NCBI GenBank assembly: GCA_035651635.1
Contig: DASRFK010000181.1
Span: 1 to 64,000, forward strand
DNA: 64,000 bases
From: JANXQE01 sp035651635
Lineage (GTDB): Bacteria; Verrucomicrobiota; Verrucomicrobiia; Limisphaerales; UBA8199
Reading direction: 5' to 3'
Position numbers and translations under genes: made by a program. Of the stretch, positions 32,950-41,661 are shown one piece after another (the stretch's first letter is position 1; each line of letters opens with the position of its first letter). The notes beneath the pieces were generated by a model, which was not told where the DNA came from, searched no databases, and saw nothing but the letters and a program-made list of their open reading frames with translations.

Positions 32950-34473
32950 ATGGATCGTTTACGACATCGCGACCGGTTGCTTTCGTTGAAGTATTCGACC
33001 ATCGAGGCTTGTTTCAGCGTGCCGATGCTGAACATCACTCTGCCGAGTTTCCCCTTCGTATTGGCTTTTGCGGTGCAGGGCCTGGGCTGGTCCACCGGGG
33101 CGATTGGTCTGATGGCCGCGCTGCCGCATGTGTGCAACTGCCTGCAGCCTTTGCTCCTGGCGCTGTTGTCCCGGCGCTTTTCCAGCTATGGCATGCTGCT
33201 GCTGACCTTTTCGCTCGGCGCGCTGCCCTGGATGCTCGCCCCGGCGTTTCCGGTTCTTGGAACTCTGCGTGATCGGGTCTTCTTTGGCATTCTGCTCGTG
33301 GCGACCTGTGCCAGCAGCATCGCCAGCGTGGCCTGGTCTTCCTCAATTTCCGAATTAGTGCCCGAACGCCTGGGGGGCCGGTACTTTGCCCGGCGCAACT
33401 TGATTTTCGGAGCATGGACTCTCCTGGCAGTGATGGGCGCGGGCCAAATCGCCGAGTGGCAGGGCAATTCCTTGCGCATCTTTGGCTGGATTTTCTTCGC
33501 GGCCGGGTGCTCGCGCTTGATCGGGTTGTTTTTCTTAACTCGCATGATCTTTCCGTCGGTGGTCAAAGAAAGGTGCTCGCGCGTCATCGCGCTGCTCGAC
33601 CTGACCGCCGTGCTGCGCGATAAAAACTATTTGTGGCTGTCCTTGTTCATCGGGCTGTGGGGACTCCTGCTCAACGCCGCCATGCCTTTTTACACCGTGT
33701 TCCTGGTCGAACGGCTCGGTTTCGGGATTGGTTCCGTGGTGAAACTGACCACGCTGGCCAGCCTCGGCGGATTAGTGACTCTCAAGGGCTGGGGCCGGCT
33801 ATGCGAGCGCTTCGGAAACCGGCCGGTCCTGCAGGTCTGTTCGTTTATTTGGGCGCTCACCGCGTTTACGATGTGGACCCTGGCGCGGCCTGGCTGGACC
33901 TGGCATTTGTACGTGGGCTACTTCGTCGTGGGCGCCATGACGGCTGGCTTTCAGTTGATGCAGTTTAACCTCATGGTCCGGCTGGCCCCGGCGAATCTCC
34001 GGCCTGCTTATGTCGCCGTATTTCTGGCCCTCAGCAGTTTTTTGACCGCGATCGGGCCGGTGCTTGGTGGTCAGGCGCTCAAGTTCCTTCCGGCCCAGGT
34101 TGGCGAGCTTTTTGGAATCCCGATCCTGAAATTTCACCTGCTCTTCGCTTTGTCGGCAGTTGGTTGCTTGCTGGTTACCAATCTTGTTCAGCAAGTGTGC
34201 GAACCGGCCGAGCTACCCGTTGTGAGTGTTTGGCGCGAAATGCGGTCCATGCGCACCTTTAATCCCATGCTCAGTGTCTTGGCCGTGGGCGAGTTGTTGC
34301 TTACCCCGCGCGGCTTGTTCGCTTTGGGAAAACGTTCGCTCCGCACCGTGCGTCAGCAAGTCCGGGGCTTGGAAAAAGTCGGCGAGGAATTGGTGACAGG
34401 AGGCCGCCAGGTGCTGACCGAATTGGGACCGCATCACAAGACCCGGTCGGACGAAAAGGAAACGGATACGTGA
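32950..34473 (+). CDS. MFS transporter
   Basis: Inner-membrane major facilitator protein of about 12 helices, 507 residues. It opens with RLLSLKYSTIEACFSVPMLN, followed by helices around LPSFPFVLAFAVQGLGW, GLMAALPHVCNCLQPLLLAL, RFSSYGMLLLTFSLGALPW and so on; GRYFARRNLIFG, GWGRLCERFGNRPVLQ and NLRPAYVAVFLALSSFLTAI are conserved-type loops. A ~100-residue cytoplasmic C-terminus is helical (LRTVRQQVRGLEKVGEELVT). The substrate cannot be inferred. ATG 32950 is preferred over an upstream start at 32857 that would overlap the GT9 gene by 64 bases. Confidence 0.85.
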   Translation: MDRLRHRDRLLSLKYSTIEACFSVPMLNITLPSFPFVLAFAVQGLGWSTGAIGLMAALPHVCNCLQPLLLALLSRRFSSYGMLLLTFSLGALPWMLAPAFPVLGTLRDRVFFGILLVATCASSIASVAWSSSISELVPERLGGRYFARRNLIFGAWTLLAVMGAGQIAEWQGNSLRIFGWIFFAAGCSRLIGLFFLTRMIFPSVVKERCSRVIALLDLTAVLRDKNYLWLSLFIGLWGLLLNAAMPFYTVFLVERLGFGIGSVVKLTTLASLGGLVTLKGWGRLCERFGNRPVLQVCSFIWALTAFTMWTLARPGWTWHLYVGYFVVGAMTAGFQLMQFNLMVRLAPANLRPAYVAVFLALSSFLTAIGPVLGGQALKFLPAQVGELFGIPILKFHLLFALSAVGCLLVTNLVQQVCEPAELPVVSVWREMRSMRTFNPMLSVLAVGELLLTPRGLFALGKRSLRTVRQQVRGLEKVGEELVTGGRQVLTELGPHHKTRSDEKETDT

Positions 34474-34550
34474 ACCGAATCGCGAAGTGGGAACTCCGGC
34501 GTCTCCCCGGCCAGTTCCTTCAAGCCGCTAATCGCGACCTTCACGCCATG

Positions 34551-34658
34551 TTTGGAGTCCCGCCTTCAGGCGGTGGGCGGCAGAATCGGTATCACGCCTT
34601 GATTCAAACCGAAGCCCTGTGTCGAGATCACACCCGCTGAAGCCGGGACTCCGAACTC
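34551..34658. repeat. dispersed palindromic repeat, TTTGGAGTCCCGCC family, copy 2
   Basis: Arms TTTGGAGTCCCGCCTTCAGG and CTGAAGCCGGGACTCCGAAC with a divergent middle. It separates the convergent MFS and YebC genes and probably ends both transcripts. Confidence 0.7.
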
Positions 34659-34666
34659 GATATGTT

Positions 34667-35398
34667 TCACTTGAGCGCGGCCCAAACGCGGTGCACATCG
34701 TCGTGGTCTTCGAGACTCTGCAGAAACTCGCCCACCTCGGCGCGTTGTTGCTCGTTGAGTTCCGGATAGCTTTTGGCGATGTAGCCAATTTCGCTGGTGA
34801 TTACGGTCCAGCCGTTTTGCGACAACCATTTTGACACGGCGTGCACGGCCGCGCGGTCGGTCAGAAATCTTGCCCCGCTGGACCCTTCCGCAATGTCGTC
34901 ATTTTGTTCGCGTGTCAGCGGTTCGACTTCATTGGCGCCGGCTTCAATGGCGGCGCCTTCCAAATCCGCTTTCAGATCCATCGTATAGGCCTCGACGATG
35001 CCGGTATGATCGAAGAGGAATTTGTTGCTGCCCGTGGTCCCGAGTTGGCCTTTGCGGAACAAATGGCGGACTTCCGGCGCCGTTCGATTCACGTTGTCAG
35101 TATAAACCTCAACGACCAGAGGCACTTTATGCGGGGTATACCCTTCAAATATCACATGGTCCATGACCAGTTTTTCCCCGCCTATACCGGCGCCTTTCTT
35201 GATGGCTCGCTCGATCACATCCCGCGAAACGCTTTCTTTGCGCGCCTTCTCGACCGCGGCTGCCAGGCGCGCGTTTGCGTCCGGATCGGCGCCGCCCATC
35301 TTGGCGGCCACCATCACTTCACGAACAATTTTGCCCGTCGCCTGGGCCTTTTTCATCGAAGCTACGGCGCGCTTGGCATGTAACCACTGACGTCCCAT
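34667..35398 (-). CDS. yebC: YebC/PmpR family transcriptional regulator / translation factor
   Basis: Member of the YebC/PmpR family (TACO1 in mitochondria), 243 residues. Members have been described as DNA-binding regulators and as factors that help ribosomes through difficult sequences. Seen: MGRQWLHAKRAVASMKKAQA start, KARKESVSRDVIERAIKKGAG, VIFEGYTPHKVPLVVEVYTD, PEVRHLFRKGQLG and the C-terminal domain. Typical starts read AGHSKWANI, so the first residues (GRQWLHAKRA) are divergent, but the remainder fits well. It stands alone; in many bacteria it neighbours ruvC, which is not present here. Confidence 0.93.
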   Translation of the reverse strand: MGRQWLHAKRAVASMKKAQATGKIVREVMVAAKMGGADPDANARLAAAVEKARKESVSRDVIERAIKKGAGIGGEKLVMDHVIFEGYTPHKVPLVVEVYTDNVNRTAPEVRHLFRKGQLGTTGSNKFLFDHTGIVEAYTMDLKADLEGAAIEAGANEVEPLTREQNDDIAEGSSGARFLTDRAAVHAVSKWLSQNGWTVITSEIGYIAKSYPELNEQQRAEVGEFLQSLEDHDDVHRVWAALK

Positions 35399-35463
35399 AC
35401 GTTGAGAATATCAGGCAAGCATAGGTGCGTCCAATTCAAGTCGCAGCCTGGATGGCCTGCTGT

Positions 35464-35616
35464 GTAGCGCAGGCATTCCTGCCTGATGTGTAGCGCAGGC
35501 ATTCCTGCCTGCTGTATCGCAGACTTTTAGTCTGCAACGGGCCCAGAGCGCGTGCTGGATCAGCCGCCTGGCCGACTGAAAGTCGGCGGTACAGCAGGCA
35601 GGAATGCCTGCACTAC
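35464..35616. repeat. dispersed palindromic repeat, GTAG...CTAC family, copy 3
   Basis: Starts GTAGCGCAGGCATTCCTGCC, repeated twice in tandem (35464 and 35488), and ends GCAGGAATGCCTGCACTAC. Includes GCAGACTTTTAGTCTGC and GCCGACTGAAAGTCGGC palindromes. Lies between the divergent/convergent ends of yebC and the polymerase gene, just after the polymerase stop. Confidence 0.75.
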
Positions 35617-35627
35617 GGTGGACATGG

Positions 35628-38600
35628 CTACGTCCTTTTGACTCGCGGTTTGCCGGCGCGCAGCACGCGCAAGGTATGGCCACGATTGTTTTCGTACGGT
35701 TCAACTGTCGCGGTAATTTCCAGGACGCGATAGCGAATGGTATTCAAACCGTAGGATTGATACGTCTTGGCAAACAATTCGGTTTCGATGATGCCCGTCC
35801 AGTCGGCGATGGTCAGAAACTTCATGGGTTCGCCGGTCACCTGGTGAAACAGGCGCTGCTCGATGACCAGTCCGCACGTGACAATCTGTTCTCCAATATG
35901 TTCGCCGAGACGTTCGACCGGGCAATAGGTTTCCCAGGCGATATCCGGGAAAAGTTCGAGCGGATGGCCGCTGACGGGGTAGCCCAGGAATTCTTCCTCG
36001 GCTTGGAGTCGTTGCAGACGATTGGGCTCGATCAGGGGCACGCACGGCAGGCGGTCGAGGTCAGCCGGAGGCAAGAGATAAAGCTGGCGTGGATTGATGA
36101 TTGACGATTTGCGATTTCCGATTTGCGATTTGCGATTGCCAATGGACGATTGACGATTGCCAATGGATTGTTCGCCCATTCTTGGTCCCTCATTCTTCAT
36201 CCTCTCTACTAGTTCCGCACTCCGCGCTCCGCATTTCGCACTTTCATCCCTCCTTTTCTCCAACCCCGCATTCCGCACTCCACATCCCGCACTCGGACTG
36301 CCCCGCCAGGCCCAGTATTGAGCGGTGCGGCTCTGGCCGAAGCTGTCGAATGCGCCGACGCGGATGAGCGCTTCCATTTCTTCAGCCAAAGGTTGGACCC
36401 GCAGGCAAAAATCGGTCAGCGAAGAAAATGGACTGCGCGTGCGTTCGCGCACAATCGCGTCTTTAGTACGGTTGGTGAGGCCTTTGACCAGCAGGACTGG
36501 AACACGGATAGCGCCCCTATTCCGCACTCCGCATTCCGCACTCCGCATTTGGCTAATGACCGTAAACTGCGGGCCGGGGTCGTTGATGGAGGGCGGCAGG
36601 AGCCGGATGTCCAGGCGATGGCATTCGAGGATGTAGACCAGCGGACTATAAAAGCCTTTGCCGTTGGTAAGAACGGCCGCCATGAATTCAGCGGGGTAAT
36701 GCAATTTGAGCCAGCCGGATTGATAGGCCTCGACTCCATACGCCGTGCTATGCGCTTTGCAAAAAGCGTATCCTCGAAATCCAGTCACCAGGTCCCAGAC
36801 CTCGGTAATTTCGGCTTCGGTTCGGCCCAGTTTCCGGGCGCAATCGGCGAACTCGATTTGGATCTGATCGATCAATTCTGTTTTTTCCTTGGCTAAAGCG
36901 CGGCGCAGGATATCGGCCCGGCCGGGTGGCAGGCCGGCAAAAGCTTCACACATTTGCAGGATGTGCTCTTCATAAACAACCAGGCCGTAGGTGCTGCGCA
37001 GGCAGGGTTCCAGTGATGGATGCGGATAATGCACCGGGCTAAGCTTTTGGTATCGGCGCGCAAATTCCATTTTTTTGCTCTCATTGGCTGCGCCGGGCCG
37101 AATCACCGAGACAATGGCAATCAAAGTATCGATATCTCGCACGTTGCACATCTTGCAGAGCGAAATCATGGCGGGGCTTTCAATATGATGCACCGCGCGA
37201 GCGCCCCCGTTGGCAATCAGGTCCCAGACTTGCCCATCATCAAAAGGCCCGGCCGGGGAAGGAAGGGCGAGCGCATTTGCGATGGACGATTCACGATTGA
37301 CGATTGCTGCCATGTCAGGGCCTTTTGGCGATTTGCTCTCGGCGATTCGTTCATTTCTGTTCTCAGGCTCCGCACTCCGCACTCCGCACTCCGCATTTGG
37401 AACACTCCGCATTCCGCCTTCCGCATTTCGCCTTCCGAACACGTCTGGCCGGCTAAAGCCGGGACTCCGAACAGGAGCAAGCAGTGGCTCGGAGCGATCT
37501 TCATTCCGCACTCCGCTTTCCGCACTCCGCATTTGGAACACGTCTGGCCGGCTAAAGCCGGGACTCTGAACAGGAGCAAGCACTGGCTCGGAGCCATCTT
37601 CATTCCGCACTCCGCCTTCCGCACTCCGCATTTGGAACACGTCGCGCATCACTGCCAGGCCACCCTGGGCCAGGATATCCATTTTGATCAGGCCGACGGC
37701 TTCTACTGAATCCATATCGAAATGGGTCGTCGGGTAACCTTTGGCGGAGATAAAACAGGGCGTGATTTCGTCCATGGGCTGGCGCGAGAGCACCAGGCCG
37801 CATGGATGCATCTTCGGATAACGCGGAAACCCGTCGAGAAACTGGCCCATGCGCAGCGCCGTCGAGTAAGGCTCCTGGTCCAGCGGCAAGTCCCGGCATT
37901 CCAGGTTATCGGCCACCACTTCGGTTAATTCACTAGCGCGAGAAAAGTGCGGCAGCCGTTCAGTCAGGCGCCGGACCTGAAATTCCGATACGCCCAGGAC
38001 CTTGGCGACTTCGGCAAAGGCACTTCGCGATTGGAACGTGGAAAATCCGCCGACGACTGCAGCCCGATCCGGACCGTACTTTTCAAAAATCAAATCAATG
38101 ACGTCGTCTTTGCGGTCGTGCGGAAAATCGACGTCGATATCCGGCAATTTGTTGAGCGCCATGCGGTCCTTATTGAGAAAGCGGCGAAAATACAAATCGA
38201 AGCGAATGGGGCAGACGCCGCTGATTTCAAGGCAATAACACGCCAGCGAATCAGCCGCGCTGCCGCGGGTGATCCAGTCGATGCCGCGCCGGCGGCATTC
38301 CTGCAGGATATCCCACATGATCAAAAAATATTCCTCGTACCCGACCTCGGTAATGATGGTCAACTCCTCTTCCAGCTGCGGTTTGCGTTGTGCATGGTTT
38401 TGTGGGTAACGGCGGCGCAACCCGTCCATCACGAGTTGGTGTAAAAATGAGGCCGGGGATAAACCATTTGGGGGCTGATACGCCGGGAATTGCGGTTTGC
38501 CGGGATGGATCGTGAAGGAGCAGCGCTCGGCAATCTCAATGCTGTGCGCCAGCAGTTCAGGATGGGTAGCGAAGAGTTTGCGCATTTCCGGGGCAGGCCG

Positions 38601-40892
38601 GAAATGGTACTGGCCGTCCAATCGTTTCTCGGGATGTTGCTGCCGGAGCAGAGTGAGTGTGCGGATGCTTTGGACAATGTCGTATTTCCAGCGATCCGAT
38701 GGCTGTTCGTAATGAATGGGCAAGGCCGCCACGCAGGGCAGGGCAGGGGGGCGTTTCTCAAACACCTCCAGGGTGTTGGTCTCGAGGTAAAAACGATCGG
38801 GGAAAAATTGGGCCAGTTCGGCCAGGGGACCGACGGCCAGTAAACCTTCCGTGTCGAGAGTGGCAAAATCTATGTTATTCGCACATCCGGGAGCAACTCC
38901 GGACGGATTTGAAAGTTGAGCATTGAAAACGGAAGATTTTAGATTGCCCGAACTTGATCGAGCAGGATTGAAACCGGCGGAGATATTTAAAATGCGGCAG
39001 AGGTTGTGATAACCCTTTTGGTTTTGGGCATAAAGGCAGATTCGACGGCCGCGCCAATCGAGTTCGGCTCCGAGGATTGGCTTGATGCCGGCTGCGGCGG
39101 CGAGTTGTGCAAATTCCACCGCGCCGTGCAGGTTGTTTTTATCGGTCAAGGCAATGGCCGGCAGTTCGTACCCCTTTGCCAATTCAATCACCGCCCGGGG
39201 CGAAAGAGTTGAGTCCAGAAAAGAATAATAACTGTGAACGTTGAGTGGAACGTAAGTAGTTGCGGCGGGTCGCGCCGAACGGCGCAAAGGCTCAACCGCT
39301 GGTCGAGAAGGGGCCTGCGAAGATTCGATCCGGAACTTGAGTTCCGGACCGGGTGAAGCGATTACCCTGGCAAAGGAGTTTCCGATGCGCTGACGCTGGA
39401 CGATCGACAGATTGTGCGGTGCGGGGGATGCGAGGCCTCTCCCCGCTCGTTCCTCGCGGGGCGTTACAAATCCGGAATGCGGAGTGCGGAGTGCGGAATC
39501 AATGCGGTTTGGAGGGGGGGTGATGGAGGATGAGCCCCTCTCCCCTGACCCTCTCCCCACTCGTTTCTCGCGGGGCGAGGGAGTCGAACCGTCTTCATTC
39601 CGCACTCCGCATTGCGCATTCCCCATTCCCCCACATTCCGCATTCCGCATTCCGCAGTCCGCATTTGAATCGCACTCCGCATTCCGCACTTGGCCAAGGT
39701 CTGGTTCCTGGCCGCAGCCGTGTTTGGCCTTGAGGATGAAATCGTGACCGCGTTGAAGGACCGTGCGGCCAAATTTTTGGCGCAGTTCATCGACTGTGCC
39801 AGCCAGGCGTTCCTGCGCGGCACGGTGCCGCGCCGCGATGTCCAGCGCAAGGCTGCCGCAGAAGAGACTCTCATAGACATTCGAAAGCTTGAGCGACACC
39901 AACCGCAGGCTCACGCGCCGGCGCCAGGCTTTGCGAAGCAGGGCGGAAACAGTGGAATAAATGTCCGTTTCGAGGTGAGTCGGTTCGGGCAGGCTCTCAC
40001 TGGCTTGCTCTTCATCCATGTCATTATAACGAACCTTGACCGTGAGCGTGCGAACGCTTTTGCCGTCTTCGCGCACTTTGGCCATGAGCTTATCGGCCAT
40101 GCGCCGCAGGGTGGCTTCCAGAAACTCTTCGTCAGTGGTATCGGCGCCAAAAGTTTCCTGCTCGCCGTAAGACTTGGCCGGGGCGCGCACAGGAACGACT
40201 GGACGCTCATCAATTCCCAAAGCAAAATGACGTAATTGTGGCGCCTGGCCGCCAACGATCAACCCCAGCAAATCCACTGGTGTGTGGGCAATCTGACCAA
40301 TGTGCGCCAGTCCCGCGGCATTTAATTGATTGGCTGTTTTGGGACCTACCCCCGGCAACCATTTGTTGACCAGCGGCGATAAAAACTCGGCTTCATGCGG
40401 CGGAGGCACACATTCAAGACCGAACGGTTTCTTCAGCTTCGAAGCGATCTGACTGACCAGTTTGTTGGCGGCCACACCTTCACTGACCGTCAGCTTGAGC
40501 GATTGCCGAATCGCCCGGCGGATGGTTTCGGCGATGTCCACGGCCGATTTCCGGGTGCCGGTCAGATCAAAATATCCCTCATCAATCGACCCGATCTCGA
40601 CATCCGGGGTGAAATCGTACGCGTAAGAAAACATGAGCCGGGAGAAGAGCTCGTATTTTTCAAAATCTCCGGGGACCAGGATAAGCTTGGGACAAAGCCG
40701 CCGCGCCATGAGACTGGGCATGGGGGTATAAATGCCGAATTTTCGCGCTTCATATGATGCCGAGGCGATAATGCCCCGCTTTTCGCCACCCACCGCCATC
40801 GGTTTGCCCCGCAACCGCGGATCCGCGGCTTGCTCGACCGAGGCGAAGAAAGCATCGGCATCCAAATGAACAATGGCACGCGGAAACAACAT
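35628..40892 (-). CDS. fused Y-family polymerase (DinB) and DnaE-type polymerase, 1754 aa
   Basis: A single reading frame joins two DNA polymerases. Residues 1-400 are DinB-like with intact catalytic carboxylates: Asp11 in HLDADAFFASVEQ, Asp104-Glu105 in SIDEGYFD, thumb GVGPKTANQLNAAG and a little-finger domain. Residues ~545 onward are a DnaE-type alpha subunit: PHP (PLNVHSYYSFLD, AIALTDKNNLHGAVEF), polymerase core (RGSAADSLACYCLEISGVCP, LPDIDVDFPHDRKDD near 920, KMDILAQGG near 1067), helix-hairpin-helix and an OB-like end (LTIADWTGIIETELF). Low-complexity islands from heptamer repeats fill loops at about 400-493, 1085-1207, 1447-1458 and 1531-1600. Known relatives: the lexA-imuA-imuB-dnaE2 mutagenesis cassettes, in which ImuB lacks catalytic residues; here the Y-family part keeps them. 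Located 33 bases behind a lexA-like gene, so probably damage-induced translesion synthesis. Confidence 0.9.
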   Translation of the reverse strand: MLFPRAIVHLDADAFFASVEQAADPRLRGKPMAVGGEKRGIIASASYEARKFGIYTPMPSLMARRLCPKLILVPGDFEKYELFSRLMFSYAYDFTPDVEIGSIDEGYFDLTGTRKSAVDIAETIRRAIRQSLKLTVSEGVAANKLVSQIASKLKKPFGLECVPPPHEAEFLSPLVNKWLPGVGPKTANQLNAAGLAHIGQIAHTPVDLLGLIVGGQAPQLRHFALGIDERPVVPVRAPAKSYGEQETFGADTTDEEFLEATLRRMADKLMAKVREDGKSVRTLTVKVRYNDMDEEQASESLPEPTHLETDIYSTVSALLRKAWRRRVSLRLVSLKLSNVYESLFCGSLALDIAARHRAAQERLAGTVDELRQKFGRTVLQRGHDFILKAKHGCGQEPDLGQVRNAECDSNADCGMRNAECGGMGNAQCGVRNEDGSTPSPREKRVGRGSGERGSSSITPPPNRIDSALRTPHSGFVTPREERAGRGLASPAPHNLSIVQRQRIGNSFARVIASPGPELKFRIESSQAPSRPAVEPLRRSARPAATTYVPLNVHSYYSFLDSTLSPRAVIELAKGYELPAIALTDKNNLHGAVEFAQLAAAAGIKPILGAELDWRGRRICLYAQNQKGYHNLCRILNISAGFNPARSSSGNLKSSVFNAQLSNPSGVAPGCANNIDFATLDTEGLLAVGPLAELAQFFPDRFYLETNTLEVFEKRPPALPCVAALPIHYEQPSDRWKYDIVQSIRTLTLLRQQHPEKRLDGQYHFRPAPEMRKLFATHPELLAHSIEIAERCSFTIHPGKPQFPAYQPPNGLSPASFLHQLVMDGLRRRYPQNHAQRKPQLEEELTIITEVGYEEYFLIMWDILQECRRRGIDWITRGSAADSLACYCLEISGVCPIRFDLYFRRFLNKDRMALNKLPDIDVDFPHDRKDDVIDLIFEKYGPDRAAVVGGFSTFQSRSAFAEVAKVLGVSEFQVRRLTERLPHFSRASELTEVVADNLECRDLPLDQEPYSTALRMGQFLDGFPRYPKMHPCGLVLSRQPMDEITPCFISAKGYPTTHFDMDSVEAVGLIKMDILAQGGLAVMRDVFQMRSAEGGVRNEDGSEPVLAPVQSPGFSRPDVFQMRSAESGVRNEDRSEPLLAPVRSPGFSRPDVFGRRNAEGGMRSVPNAECGVRSAEPENRNERIAESKSPKGPDMAAIVNRESSIANALALPSPAGPFDDGQVWDLIANGGARAVHHIESPAMISLCKMCNVRDIDTLIAIVSVIRPGAANESKKMEFARRYQKLSPVHYPHPSLEPCLRSTYGLVVYEEHILQMCEAFAGLPPGRADILRRALAKEKTELIDQIQIEFADCARKLGRTEAEITEVWDLVTGFRGYAFCKAHSTAYGVEAYQSGWLKLHYPAEFMAAVLTNGKGFYSPLVYILECHRLDIRLLPPSINDPGPQFTVISQMRSAECGVRNRGAIRVPVLLVKGLTNRTKDAIVRERTRSPFSSLTDFCLRVQPLAEEMEALIRVGAFDSFGQSRTAQYWAWRGSPSAGCGVRNAGLEKRRDESAKCGARSAELVERMKNEGPRMGEQSIGNRQSSIGNRKSQIGNRKSSIINPRQLYLLPPADLDRLPCVPLIEPNRLQRLQAEEEFLGYPVSGHPLELFPDIAWETYCPVERLGEHIGEQIVTCGLVIEQRLFHQVTGEPMKFLTIADWTGIIETELFAKTYQSYGLNTIRYRVLEITATVEPYENNRGHTLRVLRAGKPRVKRT
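36091..36300. repeat. heptamer island D inside the polymerase gene
   Basis: GATTTGC/GATTGCC-type units at 36091-36175 and GCACTCC/GCATTCC-type units at 36210-36300. On the coding strand they read as IGNRKSQIGNRKSS and similar. It sits between the helix-hairpin-helix region and the C-terminal domain. Confidence 0.85.
36518..36550. repeat. heptamer island C inside the polymerase gene
   Basis: Five tandem units of the GCATTCC/GCACTCC type, coding as MRSAECGVRN. Inserted in a loop after INDPGPQFTVIS. Confidence 0.85.
37271..37638. repeat. heptamer island B with 99-base tandem repeat inside the polymerase gene
   Basis: GATTGAC units near 37275-37310, then GCACTCC/GCATTCC units. From 37441 to 37638 two near-identical 99-base copies (37441-37539, 37540-37638) each combine a GGCTAAAGCCGGGACTC core, related to the dispersed TTTGGAG repeats, with four to five heptamers. 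99 bases equal 33 codons, so the frame is kept. Confidence 0.85.
39412..39692. repeat. heptamer island A between DinB and DnaE parts
   Basis: GCATTCC/GCACTCC units at 39600-39692 and 39470-39500 flank two copies of a CCTCTCCCC...CTCGCGGGGCG block (39434-39462, 39537-39582). It codes for the linker between the two polymerases. Confidence 0.8.
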
Positions 40893-40925
40893 GGCTGCTG
40901 GCTGACCAAGCCGGGTCCGGCCGTT

Positions 40926-41618
40926 TCACTTCCTGCGTCGAACCAGTGCGACCATCACTCCCTGGATTTGCAATTCTTCCTGCGGAATGAGCTTTGGGTA
41001 TCGCGGGTTTTCGGCGCGTAAATAAGGTTTGCCCTGCTGCAGGACAAATGTCTTGAGCGTTACCTGTCCATCGATTAAGGCAGCCACCACATCGCCGGAA
41101 CGTGGTTGTACTCCGTGTTCGATAATTACGATGTCTCCCTCGATAATGCTTTTGCCAATCATCGAATCACCCTGGACCTTCAGGCCGAAAGTGCGGGCCG
41201 TGGCTTTAATGCCGAGGGTATCCACGTCAATCAGCACACAGCCTTCCTGTGCTTGGGTGGCATCGGCCGGCCGACCGGCCGGGATCGACCCGTAGATCGG
41301 GACAGAAACGATTCGCGAACCGGACGCCGTAGGGTCCTCTCCGGCATTTGGCCCACGTCCTGCGAAATGACCTGGCTGACGGGAAGCCGGCGCTTCCAAG
41401 TCAGACCAACCCAGTACTTGGAGCGAGCGGGCGCGGCCGGGCAGGTTTTTCACAACACCTTTTGCGCGCAGTGCCTGAACATGCGCCAGAGCCGCATTGG
41501 CGCTGCTGAAGTGAAAATGCGCGGCGATTTCGCGCAAAGTGGGACTCAACTTTTCTGACTCCTGTTTGTGCTGAATGAAATCGAGGATCTGCTTTTGCCG
41601 TACAGTCAGTTCTTTCAT
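40926..41618 (-). CDS. lexA: LexA-type SOS repressor
   Basis: Self-cleaving transcription repressor of the DNA-damage response, 230 residues. N-terminal winged helix ~1-65 (LTVRQKQILDFIQHKQESEK, SPTLREIAAHFHFSSANAAL, HVQALRAKGVV); C-terminal peptidase-like domain with cleavage site Ala114-Gly115 in GSIPAGRP, catalytic Ser152 in QGDSMIGKSI and Lys189 in VTLKTF. All elements for RecA-stimulated autocleavage are present. ATG 41618 begins at the conserved KELTVRQ; an in-frame extension to 41645 lacks family similarity. It is the first gene of an operon with the polymerase fusion 33 bases downstream, and two interlocked palindromes at 41662 are its probable operators. Whether this is the cell's only LexA or a second LexA2 is unknown. 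Confidence 0.93.
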   Translation of the reverse strand: MKELTVRQKQILDFIQHKQESEKLSPTLREIAAHFHFSSANAALAHVQALRAKGVVKNLPGRARSLQVLGWSDLEAPASRQPGHFAGRGPNAGEDPTASGSRIVSVPIYGSIPAGRPADATQAQEGCVLIDVDTLGIKATARTFGLKVQGDSMIGKSIIEGDIVIIEHGVQPRSGDVVAALIDGQVTLKTFVLQQGKPYLRAENPRYPKLIPQEELQIQGVMVALVRRRK

Positions 41619-41661
41619 AGAACCCGTTTTTCCAAGGCCGCACAATTCTCTGCGCCGCCTT

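Noticed and set aside
37271..37638. Possible CRISPR array because of regular short repeats
   Set aside because: The period is 7 or 99 bases, there are no unique spacers of constant length, and the sequence is translated within the polymerase.
36101..39747. Plus-strand frames reading PHSAFRIPHSAL and similar inside the polymerase gene
   Set aside because: They are the complementary reading of heptamers that are open in all frames, not genes.
35628..40892. The polymerase fusion as an assembly artefact or pseudogene
   Set aside because: The frame is open over 5.2 kb, catalytic motifs are intact in both halves, and every repeat insertion preserves the frame.
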